A stretch of DNA of 64,000 nucleotides from Dryas octopetala (lineage: Eukaryota; Streptophyta; Magnoliopsida; Rosales; Rosaceae): contig OY992839.1 of the NCBI GenBank assembly GCA_963921425.1, positions 14,363,409-14,427,408 of the forward strand. The letters are read 5' to 3'. The position numbers were made by a program, and so were the translations under genes. This document shows, in pieces, positions 12,269 to 22,800 of this stretch. Under the pieces are notes generated by a model. The model was given only the letters and a program-made list of their open reading frames with translations, was not told the origin of the DNA and did not search any database. Position 1 is the stretch's first letter. Every line of letters starts with the position of its first letter.

Positions 12269-12663
12269 AATTTTTTTAATTATGTTTTTATCCATGTAAG
12301 CATTCATTTATGGGACCCACAATTGCTATGTCAACAATTTAAACTTAATATTAAAAAAATTAATGATAATTGACTAAAGTGAGACAAATGGAAAAATTTG
12401 AGGACCCTAGAAATTAAAAAAATTAATTGAAGTACTAAAGTATGACTTGTAGAATGGTTAAGGGACCACTGTTGAAAAAAAAAAACCTTTATATATTGAC
12501 GATATATTTAACATTTTTGACGGAATGGACTAAAGTGTCACTCATGGAAAACTTCGAGGACCCTAGAGATTAAAAAGATAGTTAAAGGACCAAATTGTCA
12601 CTCATGGAATAGTTGAAGAACCACTTTTGAAATTAATCCAAATTACTGCTTCCTTGACACCAC

Positions 12664-13637
12664 GAGTGCTACTAAATACACACCCCAAAACCTCTCAACA
12701 TACACCCAACCAATTACCAAAATACTCTCATTTCATTACACACCCTATCTTTCTCTTTCCCACTCTCTCTTTCTCTCTCTCCCTTTCTCTGTCAACACAC
12801 ACCCCCAACCTTCTCCCTCTCTTTATCCTCTTCTCTGCATAACGTGCAACACCACCCTCCCCACACCACGTAGCATTACCCCGCACCACTCTTTTTTCCC
12901 TCTCTCTCTCTCCTCTTCTCTGAATGGCGCGCAGCCACCACCGCGCGCAACACCACCCTCCCCGCACCATTCTCCTCTTTTTTTTTCTCTCTCTCTTCTT
13001 CTCTACACCTTCTCTTCCTCCTCTCTCTCTCCTCCCCACAACACCACCCTCCTCGCACTCACCATTATGCACCACCATGCCAAGCTTGCACAACCAAGAA
13101 GCCCTAAACGCCCAACCACACCGCCGAGCTAATGAGCTCGCGCCTGACCAGCTCTGCCCAGCTCGCGCACAACTACGTCGTCGTGCCAGCCATTAGGATG
13201 AGCTTCGCAGGCTGTACAGCAGTCATTCGTCGAAACTGGTAGGTTAGTTCGGCAGTCATCTGCCGAAACCGTTAGTTTCGTTTGGTGGCTGTCTACCGAA
13301 CCAACTGCAGCGACAGAGAAATGGAGGGAGGAGAAAAAGGAGAGAAGAAAGAGGAGAGAGGGAAGGAGATAAAGAGAGAAAGAGGGAAGAAATGGGTGGT
13401 GCAGCGAAGAAGGAAGGAGAAAAGAAATGGAGAGAGGAGAAAGGGAAAGAGAGAGAAAGAAAATGGGGAGGAGGGGCTGTCGGGCTGGTTTCGGGGAGAG
13501 AGAAAGAGGGGGAGGAGGGGGTGCGTAAATGAAGTGTCCTTTATGGTATTTTCACATTGGAGCAAACCTGTAAATTTACTAATTCAGTGATGGAGTGTGT
13601 GTTGACAGATTTAGGGAGTGTGCAAATAGCAATACTC
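12664..13637. mobile_element. GC-rich non-autonomous MULE-like foldback element
   Basis: Ends GAGTGCTACTAAATACACACC (left) and, read from the other strand, GAGTATTGCTATTTGCACACT (right) are imperfect TIRs. The interior has a pyrimidine-rich half (about 12750-13040) with repeated units containing CAACACCACCCTCCCC and TCTCTCTCTC tracts. A complementary purine-rich half lies at 13315-13515. Three hairpin motifs of the TTCGGCAG/CTGCCGAA type sit at about 13200-13310. No target duplication was recognised. The many Arg/Lys- or Ser/Pro-rich reading frames here are composition artefacts. Confidence 0.6.
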
Positions 13638-14130
13638 CAAAAATATCTCATTACACTTTCTTCTAGGGGTGTGCATGGTTCGAAAAACCAAACTACAAAA
13701 GAATAACCGTAACCAAACTAACATTTTAGAAATGGCCAATTTGAGAACCAAAACCAAACCAATTCTAGCCCAATCCGACTGGTTTGGTTAACCGTGAATA
13801 TTGGTTTAGATGATTTGGTTATTCGAAAATCAGATAACAACTAGACCAAAATATTAAATCCAACTTTGTAAGTTTTTTTGGATAATGGCTTATTTTTCAA
13901 GCCTAATTTGACTAGCTAAAGGCTTATTTTGCATACTTCATATGGCTATATAAAAGCTTATTTTGACAATCTAAGCACTTTTCAGAAATTCAAACACAAG
14001 TTATACAAGTTATAACAAATTTTAACACAAACAAACAAGCTAGTGACAAGTTCTAACCAATTAACATAAAAAACATAATGAATAAGTGACAAATTCTTAC
14101 CCTTCTATAGTTTAAAAAATATATAAAGAG

Positions 14131-14200
14131 AACTGCTATTTGCACACCCCTAATTTTCTTTTTGCACACACTTTTCTCCTACACACCCCTTACCAATTTT
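14131..14200 (+). repeat. MULE-type terminal sequence inside the hAT-like unit
   Basis: ACTGCTATTTGCACACCCC begins here and resembles the termini at 12664, 13637 and 49022 (core GCTATTTGCAC). No matching inverted copy was found between 17100 and 19035, so the right end of this inner element appears to be lost. Confidence 0.6.
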
Positions 14201-14744
14201 TCAAACATAAAATTTCTTTTTGACACACCCCTGTTATGACCAAAATACCTCAATCTCACTAATATGTCTAAATTTCTCCTTACACACCCTCTCAACCCAA
14301 ACATTACACACCCCCACAAACACATCTACACTACACACCCTCCCTACCTCACCCTATCTCACCTCACAACCAACCAGCACACACCCAACCGGTTCTTCAC
14401 CCATTGCCGACACCCACCTCCGGCTTCATCACCGCCGTCATCGCCGTCGTCAGCACCGCCGTGAACTCCATCAGTGGCCTCATCCAATTTATGCCACTCC
14501 TATCCCTACCACAGCCACTAAAAGTGAGTTTTCCCGAATATATTAGTTGTAAATGTAAATCTTGTTTATTTAAATGTAAATCTAATACTTTTTTATCTAA
14601 TTTCAATTAGTTAATCCATCCCAAATACCGTTTTCGTCTGTTTGAGATGATTTGTAGGGAGGATTTCAGGTTTTGGAGTGAGCATTTTCGGGTTTTTTTT
14701 TTTTTTTTTTTTTTTTTTTTCTGATTTCGCAGCTTGTTCGGCAC

Positions 14745-15030
14745 TGGTCTGCCGAACGAAATGAATTGGTTCGACAGTACCCTACCGAACGAATGCAAAA
14801 TTTCGGATTTCCCTATTTTGGTTCGACAGGTGACTGCCGAACAATGAATATTGGTTCGGTGGTTACCTGCCGAACGAAATGAATTAGTTTGGCAGTACGC
14901 TACCGAACGAATGCAAAATTTCGGATTTCCCTATTTTGGTTCGACAGATGACTGTCGAACAATTCATATTGGTTCGACAGCCATCTGCCGAACCGTTGCC
15001 ACTTGGTTCGACAGTCAACTGCTGAACCAC
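14745..15030. repeat. Array of eight short imperfect hairpins (TTCGRCAG/CTGYCGAA)
   Basis: About eight 22-24 bp inverted repeats follow each other, for example GGTTCGACAGCCATCTGCCG plus AACC, GTTCGACAGGTGACTGCCG plus AAC and GTTCGGCACTGGTCTGCCG plus AAC. Each is two 8-9 bp arms around a loop of 4-8 nt. A block containing several hairpins is duplicated with a period of 118 bp (14754 and 14872). The array ends about 80 bp upstream of the first recognised PMD exon. Related hairpins occur at about 13200-13310. Confidence 0.85.
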
Positions 15031-15111
15031 CTGTGTTGATTTTTTTTTTTAAGCTTTTAAAAAATCATATATTTGCTAAAACAATTTTCAATTTCTTGTT
15101 TGAAAATATAG

Positions 15112-17098
15112 GATAGACAGAAGAAGAGTCAGACGTGGTGCATCTTCATCCAGATGGGAAGTCCCCGATGTTGCCGATGATGTGCACAGACCACGATCCA
15201 CAGCTTCTGGGCGAAGAAGGCTAGTACAAGCACGAGCTAGTCGTGAGGCAATTCATGAACAAGCTGAGGTTCCGGTTGAGGATTACAATGAGGATAATCC
15301 TAACAAGCTTGCTGAGCCTTTCCCGGGAGGTCCCATTAACACGTCCCTGTTGAGGAGTTATGGAACTCACGTAGCTGCTGACATTTGGAACAACGAGGTA
15401 TGATCTTTAACATTTGGTATTATATGCTTGTGTAACTTGCAGTAATAATGAGTGAATTTCTTTGGTTATGTTTGAATTAGGAACGGGAGCCTTTGAGGTG
15501 CATGTCCAAAACCACCAAGCTTCGTGAGTGGAAGTTGTTGGCCAGAACAGATAATGACCGGTTGAAGGGATATGTCATTAATTCTGGGTTGACATCACTG
15601 GTGCAGTGTTCTTACCGTACGGTTGATAAAGTGTTGGTGTCTGCTTTTGTTGAGATGTGGCATACGGAGACCAATACATTCCACCTGCCTTTTGGTGAGA
15701 TGACCATCACACTAGATGATGTAGCCAACATTTTAGGCATTCCGGTTGGTGGTGCACCAGTGGCTACACTTATCGAGGATAACATTGTTTCTGAATATCT
15801 ACTAACTGCATATTTAGGAGTTAGTGGGGATCAGACATCAGAGCAGTTGATGGACTTTAGTGGTGAGTACGTACGATTAGAGTGGTTACGTACGTGCTTT
15901 AGTGATGTCACTGATGCCGACTCTGAGCATGAAATCCAATGTGCAGCCCGGGCGTATCTGTTGTATTTATTGGGTTGTACCCTGTTTGTAGATAAGACTG
16001 GCACAAGGGTACAAGTCCAATATTTCAGACTGCTCACTGATCTAGACACCGTTAGCCATTATGCATGGGGCGCTGGATGCCTAGCATGGTTGTTTAGGCA
16101 GTTTGGATTTGCCTCTCGAGCTGGTGTCAAGCAAATCGGCGGATATATGACACTGATAGAGGCTTGGGTATACGAGCACATGCACACCATTTTTGGTCCA
16201 TCGTACGATATGAATTATTCCGAGAATTCACCTCGTGCGCTCCGCTGGACTCCAAGGAGGGATGGTGGCAGTGATCTTGAAGCAGTACAAAGAATACGGC
16301 AACGACTTGATGTTTTGTCAGCTGACGAGGTATATTTGTAATTTACAATTCTTTTTATAAATTTAGGATTATATTATTATGTTAATGTTTTCAACTATAT
16401 AATGTTATTGTTTTTTTTTTTCAGGTTATTTGGGAACCATACAAATCTCAAAGACAAGCACACTCATTGTCAGCTATAGCATTCTTCACATGGATGATAA
16501 GGTGTTTTGATATTGTTGAGCCTTATTGTCCCGAGAGAGTACTTAGGCAGTTTGGGAGGGTACAGACGATCCCCCCTGCACCACGTGCGGTTTTTTAGGG
16601 GGTTCGAGGTTCGAATGCGCACTCGTACAGACCCATGTACAATTATTTAGCTGGTATGTGGAAGGCATGGGGGAATCACGTGTTGTCTGAGGAAGCGCGC
16701 AGTATACCGATGAGGCGGCCATCGGATACTGTGAGAGGGTACATCGATTGGTTCACCTCTATATCACATCCAATCGTCCACAACCCTACTCGCAGAGGTG
16801 CATTTTACTCACACGCCACATCGGATATTGCATACTATCGGGTACGTATATTTACACAATAAATTTTCTCATTTTCCGACTGCATCTGCTAATGTTCGCA
16901 TATTTTGGCTTTTAGGAGCACGAGACTCGGATGCTACGGATTATCCAGCCGATTATTGACATGGGCGAAGAAGTTGCTATCACACGTCCTACTCACCTCT
17001 ATCAGTCGGTTCAGAGTTTGCAACATATTTTACAGGGGACGCACTTGCAGGACACTATGACATACCAACGCGGTTCGAGACAGCGTCGCCGCCAATGA
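15112..17098 (+). pseudogene. Plant mobile domain (PMD/MAIN-like) gene with one stop codon
   Basis: Four exons with good GT/AG borders are seen: 15112-15397, 15481-16329, 16425-16841 and 16916-17098. Exon 1 encodes FPGGPINTSLLRSYGTHVA and IWNNE. Exon 2 encodes the PMD core (FHLPFGEMTITLDDVANILG, IPVGGAP, YLLYLLGCTLFVDKTG, YAWGAGCLAWLFRQ). Exon 3 ends TSDIAYYR; exon 4 ends GSRQRRRQ. These are hallmarks of the PF10536 family, which includes the host silencing factors MAIN and MAIL1 and many transposon-borne relatives. A TAG at 16596-16598 interrupts exon 3 in the otherwise open frame. An N-terminal exon was not identified, and the acceptor at 15110-15111 suggests one upstream. Position within transposon ends indicates a transposon-borne member. 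Confidence 0.85.
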
Positions 17099-17345
17099 TT
17101 ATGCGTTGATATTTTTGTAGTTTGTGTAACTAGATAAGGTTTTATTTATGTCAAATACTATGGTTAATTTATATAATTGAACTATCTCATTATTTATGTG
17201 AAATACTTAGGCTCATGCAAAAAAAAAAAATCCAAATATACAAAAATGAATATACTTGCCATGATAAATCCACATACTTATATATAATTAATAATACAAT
17301 AATCTCATTATAAGTCAATATAAATGCATCAAGTCCAGAACGTAA

Positions 17346-18658
17346 TCAATCACTATCAAGAGACACAGGTTCTTGTGTGGATGGATCACTATGGCACACA
17401 AGTTCTTTGAATTGCTCAAGGCGATGTTGGTATCTAGTATACCACATTTTTGCGCTTTCGGTGGCATACAAGGTCCACACGGTAGGAATAGGTGGCATGA
17501 GGTGATCCGGTACTAAGTGTACCTATAAAATAGCATTACACATGAGTCTTAAAGATAATTTAATATCCAATATAACAAACCATATAGTTCAATGTGTACC
17601 TGTACGAAATGATTGTCATTGACAAAACCAATACAAATCTCACGAATCTCGGATCTCTCTAGTATATCTGGGTGTACGCTAAATGGTAGGCATGTTAAGC
17701 ATAACGACCTAGATACATGGGTCACTACTACACCATAGCATGTCGCGATAACATATCCCATCTCCGGCATGTCCATCCAATAATCCTTTGGTGCAAGAAG
17801 AGGTTCTTCAAAATACTCAATTGAATGCTTTAGCTCAGCAACTCGAGATCGACCAAATATGGACTCATATAAGATGGACAATGACCGTAACGAGTGGAAT
17901 AAATCTATGCGCACTTTCCGCCACGCATCTTCACCCAACCCCAAAGCCAAAGCTACGACTCTATAGCCACAATGACCGTCGGATTTCACATCAGTGGCAC
18001 CGGTAATGAATGGCCTAATGCTAGCTTTGAATTGCTGTGTATACCGGTGGGTCGGAACAGATGACATGAGTGATGTCTTATATGCCTGTAGAAAAATATA
18101 AATAAATTCGATTATACAATGAGTATTAGTAAAATAAAGTAATATCATCCGAATGAATTATATACCTTCAATTTGGATACTCTTGCCTTTGGCATCTTCT
18201 TTAGCGAATTGGTGCCAACTATACATATTGTAGGTGATGGTGAGTGGCTACCTTGACCCGAAAGTGCATACTCAAAGGTAGATGGCAAACGGTGGGTAGA
18301 ATTTTCGGCTTTACTAGGGCGCCCTTTAGTCTTTACATTCGCACGCGGTTCTTTTAGCACCATTATCTCTGGATTCATAAGCTCTTCTATTTTCAAACTA
18401 ATCATCCTCTTAGTGTCCTCATTCTGTCTTTTCATCCATATTACTAGTCTATTAAGTGTTGACTGAACTGGTGGATTTGACACTATCACTTGTGGTTCGT
18501 GAAACATATCCAACTTTCTCCAACGAGGATGCACTGAATCAAGTGGAATATGCATCTTACGTCGCCTATATGACAAAATCTCATGTGCACATGGCAAACA
18601 GTGTGTATGGCGAATAGTGCAATCACACGGTAATGTTCCAGTCGGATTCGAATTGGCC
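17346..18658 (-). pseudogene. MULE transposase C-terminal part with SWIM finger and OTU-like protease domain
   Basis: Three exons are seen: about 18658-18166, 18085-17600 and 17522-17346. Exon a begins within a SWIM zinc finger (LPCDCTIRHTHCLPCAHEI) followed by IPLDSVHPRWRKL and KGRPSK, as in C-termini of plant MULE transposases. Exon b encodes an OTU-like cysteine protease: DVKSDGHCGYRVVA carries the Asp and catalytic Cys, and NDNHFVQV carries the catalytic His. Exon c ends with LDSD and a stop. Frames and splice sites are intact across all three exons, but the DDE catalytic core and the N-terminus are missing upstream, where only AT-rich DNA (18660-18860) remains. It is convergent with the PMD gene (tails 250 bp apart). 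OTU domains fused to MULE transposases are known in plants. Confidence 0.8.
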
Positions 18659-19035
18659 CTACAAAAAAAAAGGAATTATATTAGTCAGTAAGCATCACAT
18701 TAATAAAGTATTATATTAGTCAATAAGCATCACATTAATAAGTATTAAAATAATATAATATAAACTATAAACTATATAATATATAAACTGTAATAAACAT
18801 ATATAAAATTACAAACATATATAAATTATAAATAATTAATATGTAAAAATTAATATATATTAACAGTGATGGTTTGGTTTGATTAAAAAATTTTCATATT
18901 GAAAACCAAAATTAAATCACAAAATTCCAATTAGTTTGTTTTAATGTCCGAAAACAAAAACAAACAAAAAAAAGACCAGACTAATCGATTTGGTTTGGTT
19001 CAAAACTCGATTTTCGATATTTTTGCCCACCTCTA

Positions 19036-19603
19036 CTTTCTTCCACTTGTTCTAACTGGAAGCAACCAAGTCTAACGAAGCCTAAAAATATTTTCTAAAG
19101 CCAGAAAAAAAAATTTTTAGAAAAATAAAATATAGAACTATAAAACAGAGAATGAAACTTAGGAGAGAGAAAATTCAATCATTAATTTTCTAGTCTCCCA
19201 AACAAGATCACAGAACCCTCTATAACGTTTAATTGTTTTCCTGGAATCTCACAACTATCAACGAAAAGGAGTTTCCCATCGCTGTGCGCCAAACAGGGCC
19301 TTAGATCTGAATGAGAAGCCACATTCTCTGTAAGTCGTAGCAATTTCCTCTGCTCAATTGTTTCTAAATTTCACCTCATTACATTACATTTCAATTTCAA
19401 TTTCAATTCATTACATTACATTTCAATTTCAGTTTTTTTTTTTCCTTTTTATATGTATATACGACTTCTGGGTAAGACTCTTTTTCTGCTTTGTTTGGTT
19501 TCCGAGAAAAATTAGTGAAAACAGAAAATCATGAAATTTTGAAAATAGTAACTTAGCATTGTCGATTGATTAGTAGAAAATCCTGTTGGTTTGAGAGAAA
19601 TGG

Positions 19604-19636
<33 letters not shown>

Positions 19637-19812
19637 CTCTCTATTCCCAGGAAACAATCAGAAACTTAGACATTTGTTTATTTTCTTTCATTGTCATTTC
19701 AGGGTTCAGAGAATGTGCATTCGAATTCTAGATCTTCAACTGTAAATATATTGGATTTTGTTTGGGAGTGATATAAGCTTGAATTGGACTTGATTTTCTA
19801 GAAAAGGAAAAG
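19036..19812 (+). promoter_or_regulatory. SBH promoter and 5' leader, probable leader intron
   Basis: After the right TSD copy of the hAT-like unit, about 780 bp precede the SBH ATG. A good donor (CTGTAAGTC, intron from 19330) and a good acceptor (CATTTCAG, ending at 19702) suggest a leader intron of about 373 bp with a long T tract. The leader exon would then start only about 250-300 bp from the transposon end. This is inferred from splice-site quality alone. Confidence 0.45.
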
Positions 19813-22800
19813 ATGGTATTTTGGGAAGGGTATGTGAGTGATGAGGCAATGGGAACCTTTGCCCCAATTGTCGTTTATTGGTTGTATGCCGGGTTTTACC
19901 AATTGTTGCCGCCTTTGGACAATTACCGCTTGCATACAAGAAGAGAGGAGGATGAGAAGAACTCGGTACCACTCCCCTCTGTCGTTAAGGGTGTCTTGCT
20001 TCAACAGCTCGCTCAGGCCACCGTTGCTCAGGGGCTCTTCTTGGTTAGTTACTTCAACTTGTGATTATATTAATCTATGACAATTTATGCTGAATGTGCT
20101 TAATTTTACACACACTCATATATATATATTTTATGTACAATGTATGCATGCCTATATAATTATTGGAATTTGCATCAAGTTACTGTTCTTGGGAATTAAA
20201 TATGATTCAAGTGCAAGCTTTTTAAAAAATGGAAAAAGAAAATGTAGAAGTTTATTCAGGGAAATATAGCGATCACTTTTCTAAAATTTAGTTTGGTGTG
20301 GGATTATTTGCATTCCAAGCAAAACTTCTCAAATTGTATGGTGGTCCTTTCTTCCAATATTTATACTGCTAAGAACAAGCTTTCTTTTGTGAAGTTTAGA
20401 TCCTCTCCTAACAACCATTTTAATTTCCCATTCATGGCACTTAGCTGATTTTTGTTTGGCTTCTTAGCGGGGTGGTTGAATTGGTTTCCCTGGTGGTTGT
20501 TGCCATTGCCATGTGGTTTCTCCATCCTTTTTGGGTTCTTCTGTAGTTGAGCTCTTGGTTGTTTTCTTTCCTTTTGGATCTGATTGTTGTTTGAGGTTCT
20601 GTTTGTGGTCCTGTTTGTTGTTTTGTTGCCATTTGGCCTTGTTGTAGCTTTTAGGCCTGTCTCCTGGGTCTTTAATCCTGCTTCTTTTAGCCCTTCTTTC
20701 TTAATGAAATATTTATTTACCCATAAAAAAAGAAAAAAAAAAAAAAGTTTTCAGTTTTTTTTCTTCTCCTCATCCATAGTTCTGTAACTTTTTAGGATGA
20801 AAAAAAAAATTGTCATTACAGGGCTCGGCTGTTGGCTTGTACAGCTAGCTTACAGATCTTAATAGTGAAGGTATAATGAGTGGGTTGTGTGCTTAGAAGC
20901 TTCTTATGGAGGGTGATGATGTGCTTTCAGGTGGGTTTAATGCGTGTTGTCTGAATTGAGGTTAGGGGAATATGTAGGTGGTGGATTTTGCGCCATTCTA
21001 TGAAATAGAGAACGGGGATTTAGATGATAGTTTTGTGTGATGAGGGAGGTGGTAAGTGGGTAGACCTAAGATTCTAGTTTGGTATTTTTTAGAATAGAGT
21101 TTTTATGTGGAGATGAAGATGAATATGGTGGCTGCAGTGACTGTGTAAATGTTGGTTTAGGTGGTAATGGTTTAGTTTGAGGTTAGAGAGAGATGGGGAT
21201 AGTTATAGATGATTGGTAGTTCTGTTTTTTTTTTTTTTTAAAAAGAATTTTGATAGTCATTTCAAAAGGAGTTGGTGTCTGATGGGAGAGGTGGAGAAGC
21301 AGATATCATGGTTTGAATCTTTCATGTGTAAGGTGGAGATTTTGATGATGAGGGTAAAGTAACTATGGATATTTTTGACATTTTTCTAATTTAAATGAGG
21401 GGAGGAGTGCATAAAGCTTGTCTTGGAGCACCAATATTGTCTCCCTTAGTTTTTATATAAATTTATTTTGAGTTTACCTAGGTCATGTTGGTCAAAGCTG
21501 CTGACCTCAATTAATTGAGGTTATCTTCAATCAATCAACATATTTGTGTAGGTTGCCTTTGTTTGATTTCTATTTTTTCTTTTCTTTCATCCCTCCTCCA
21601 TTTGATATATTGATTCTGCAGAACAAGTGGTGCCCTTTCCCCAACTCACAAGGATTCAACAAGAAGTTATGGGTAGGGACAAGGGAGTTTCGGGTGTAGC
21701 CTGGCCCTGTTCTAGGCTGTATAGGTTGGTTTTGTAGCTTTGATATGATGGCCTTACTTGAGGTACCCTGTCATTAGATTGCTTCATTTTCTTATGGTTT
21801 CAACCCTAAAGTGGACAGTCAAGCACTATGATATTTGTACTAGTCTTGTCATAGATTGAATTGAATAGATGGTTTCCCTTCTATGCAGGAGAATTATGAA
21901 TCAGTTAAAAATTAAAAATCAAAAGCTTAAAAAAAACACAGGTCACATCCCTTCCCCAAGATCCCCAAAACCGTTGCACATCTTCATCAAAACAAAAAGA
22001 AAAAAAACCATTGTACTTCCCCCTCCCCAGCTCCCTCTTACCCCCATTACTGTAAGAGCTCTTGACTTGTGGAGCAAATGGGCTCTAGGCTTGGGGTTGG
22101 CCATGTCGCTTGGGCGGCGAGACCACAATTCGAGGTGGAAGTATTGCAGATGGCCTCAGTCCTGTTAGGTGGTGTGTCGGCTTCAGCCATCTTAGGTGGT
22201 GCATCGGCCTCAGCCCTCTTAGACCATTCTGCTCCATCTTGGACTGAACAGATTTGCTATAAACCCCCCCAAATTGTCTTTTTGGACAAAGAAACCTCAT
22301 CAAGGGTGAAATCCTGGTACCCAAAATTGCCATGAACTCGGATTGTATGTCTTTGACTTTGAGGATTGATCTGAAGAACTGATGTGGGTAGTTGGTCTTT
22401 TTGATCTAGGTAGTCTTGGATTCGGGCTAGGACTTCAACAGGGTGCTTTGCAGGTGGTTCTTCTGCGGAAGAGTTGGTGTTCGGAGATGGGTTTCAAGAG
22501 CTGGAGATGGTGCTTTGATTGTTGGGTCTTGATCTGGGTTGTGTGGCTTTGATTCGATTGGGTACTTTTTTTTTATAAGAAACATACTTTTATTAATAGA
22601 AAACAGAATTGCATCTTAGTGGACAAGCTATCCACTATCACATAAACTGTAAAACTTACAGTAAAGAACAACAAAACAAAACAGAAGCAGAGCATAAACC
22701 ATATCCAAGACACTACAGCCTTCCAATCCAGCATAATGATAGCAAAAGAAAAGTCTCTGAACTCAGAAGAACCGAGGCCCATAGAGAAGTCCAGAATCGG

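Larger units (their letters stand above)
10576..12641. mobile_element. Non-autonomous TIR element with a doubled left arm
   Basis: The left arm (from about 10576; motifs AACTATTCCATGAGTGACA and TCTAGGGTCCT) reappears inverted at about 12270-12641. The right arm reads CTAGAGATTAAAAAGATAG and TGTCACTCATGGAATAGTTG, giving imperfect TIRs of about 350 bp. Flanks share ATTACT next to both ends, a possible remnant of a 9 bp target duplication. The left arm is present twice because of the 672 bp tandem duplication. No transposase is seen. Long TIRs suggest a Mutator-type origin; this is inference. Confidence 0.7.
13656..19043. mobile_element. hAT-like composite unit (13664-19035) with perfect 8 bp TSD
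   Basis: CTTTCTTC occurs immediately outside both ends, at 13656-13663 and 19036-19043. The ends are TAGGGGTGTGCA (from 13664) and, read inward on the other strand, TAGAGGTGGGCA (from 19035), matching at 10 of 12 positions; subterminal regions on both sides are rich in GGTT/AACC motifs. An 8 bp duplication with TAGGGGTG-type ends is typical of hAT elements. No hAT transposase is present. Instead the 5.37 kb interior carries a MULE-type left terminus, a hairpin array, a PMD gene and a transposase-OTU fragment. Its right end is about 780 bp upstream of the SBH start codon. Confidence 0.85.

Noticed and set aside
12728..13590. Arg/Glu/Lys-rich and Ser/Pro-rich frames
   Set aside because: Overlapping frames on both strands over GA/CT tracts in a foldback element.
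14745..15030. CRISPR-like array
   Set aside because: Repeats are palindromes with no unique spacers of constant length, and the context is a plant transposon.
19838..20080. Alternative frames over SBH exon 1
   Set aside because: Shadow frames of the SBH coding exon.
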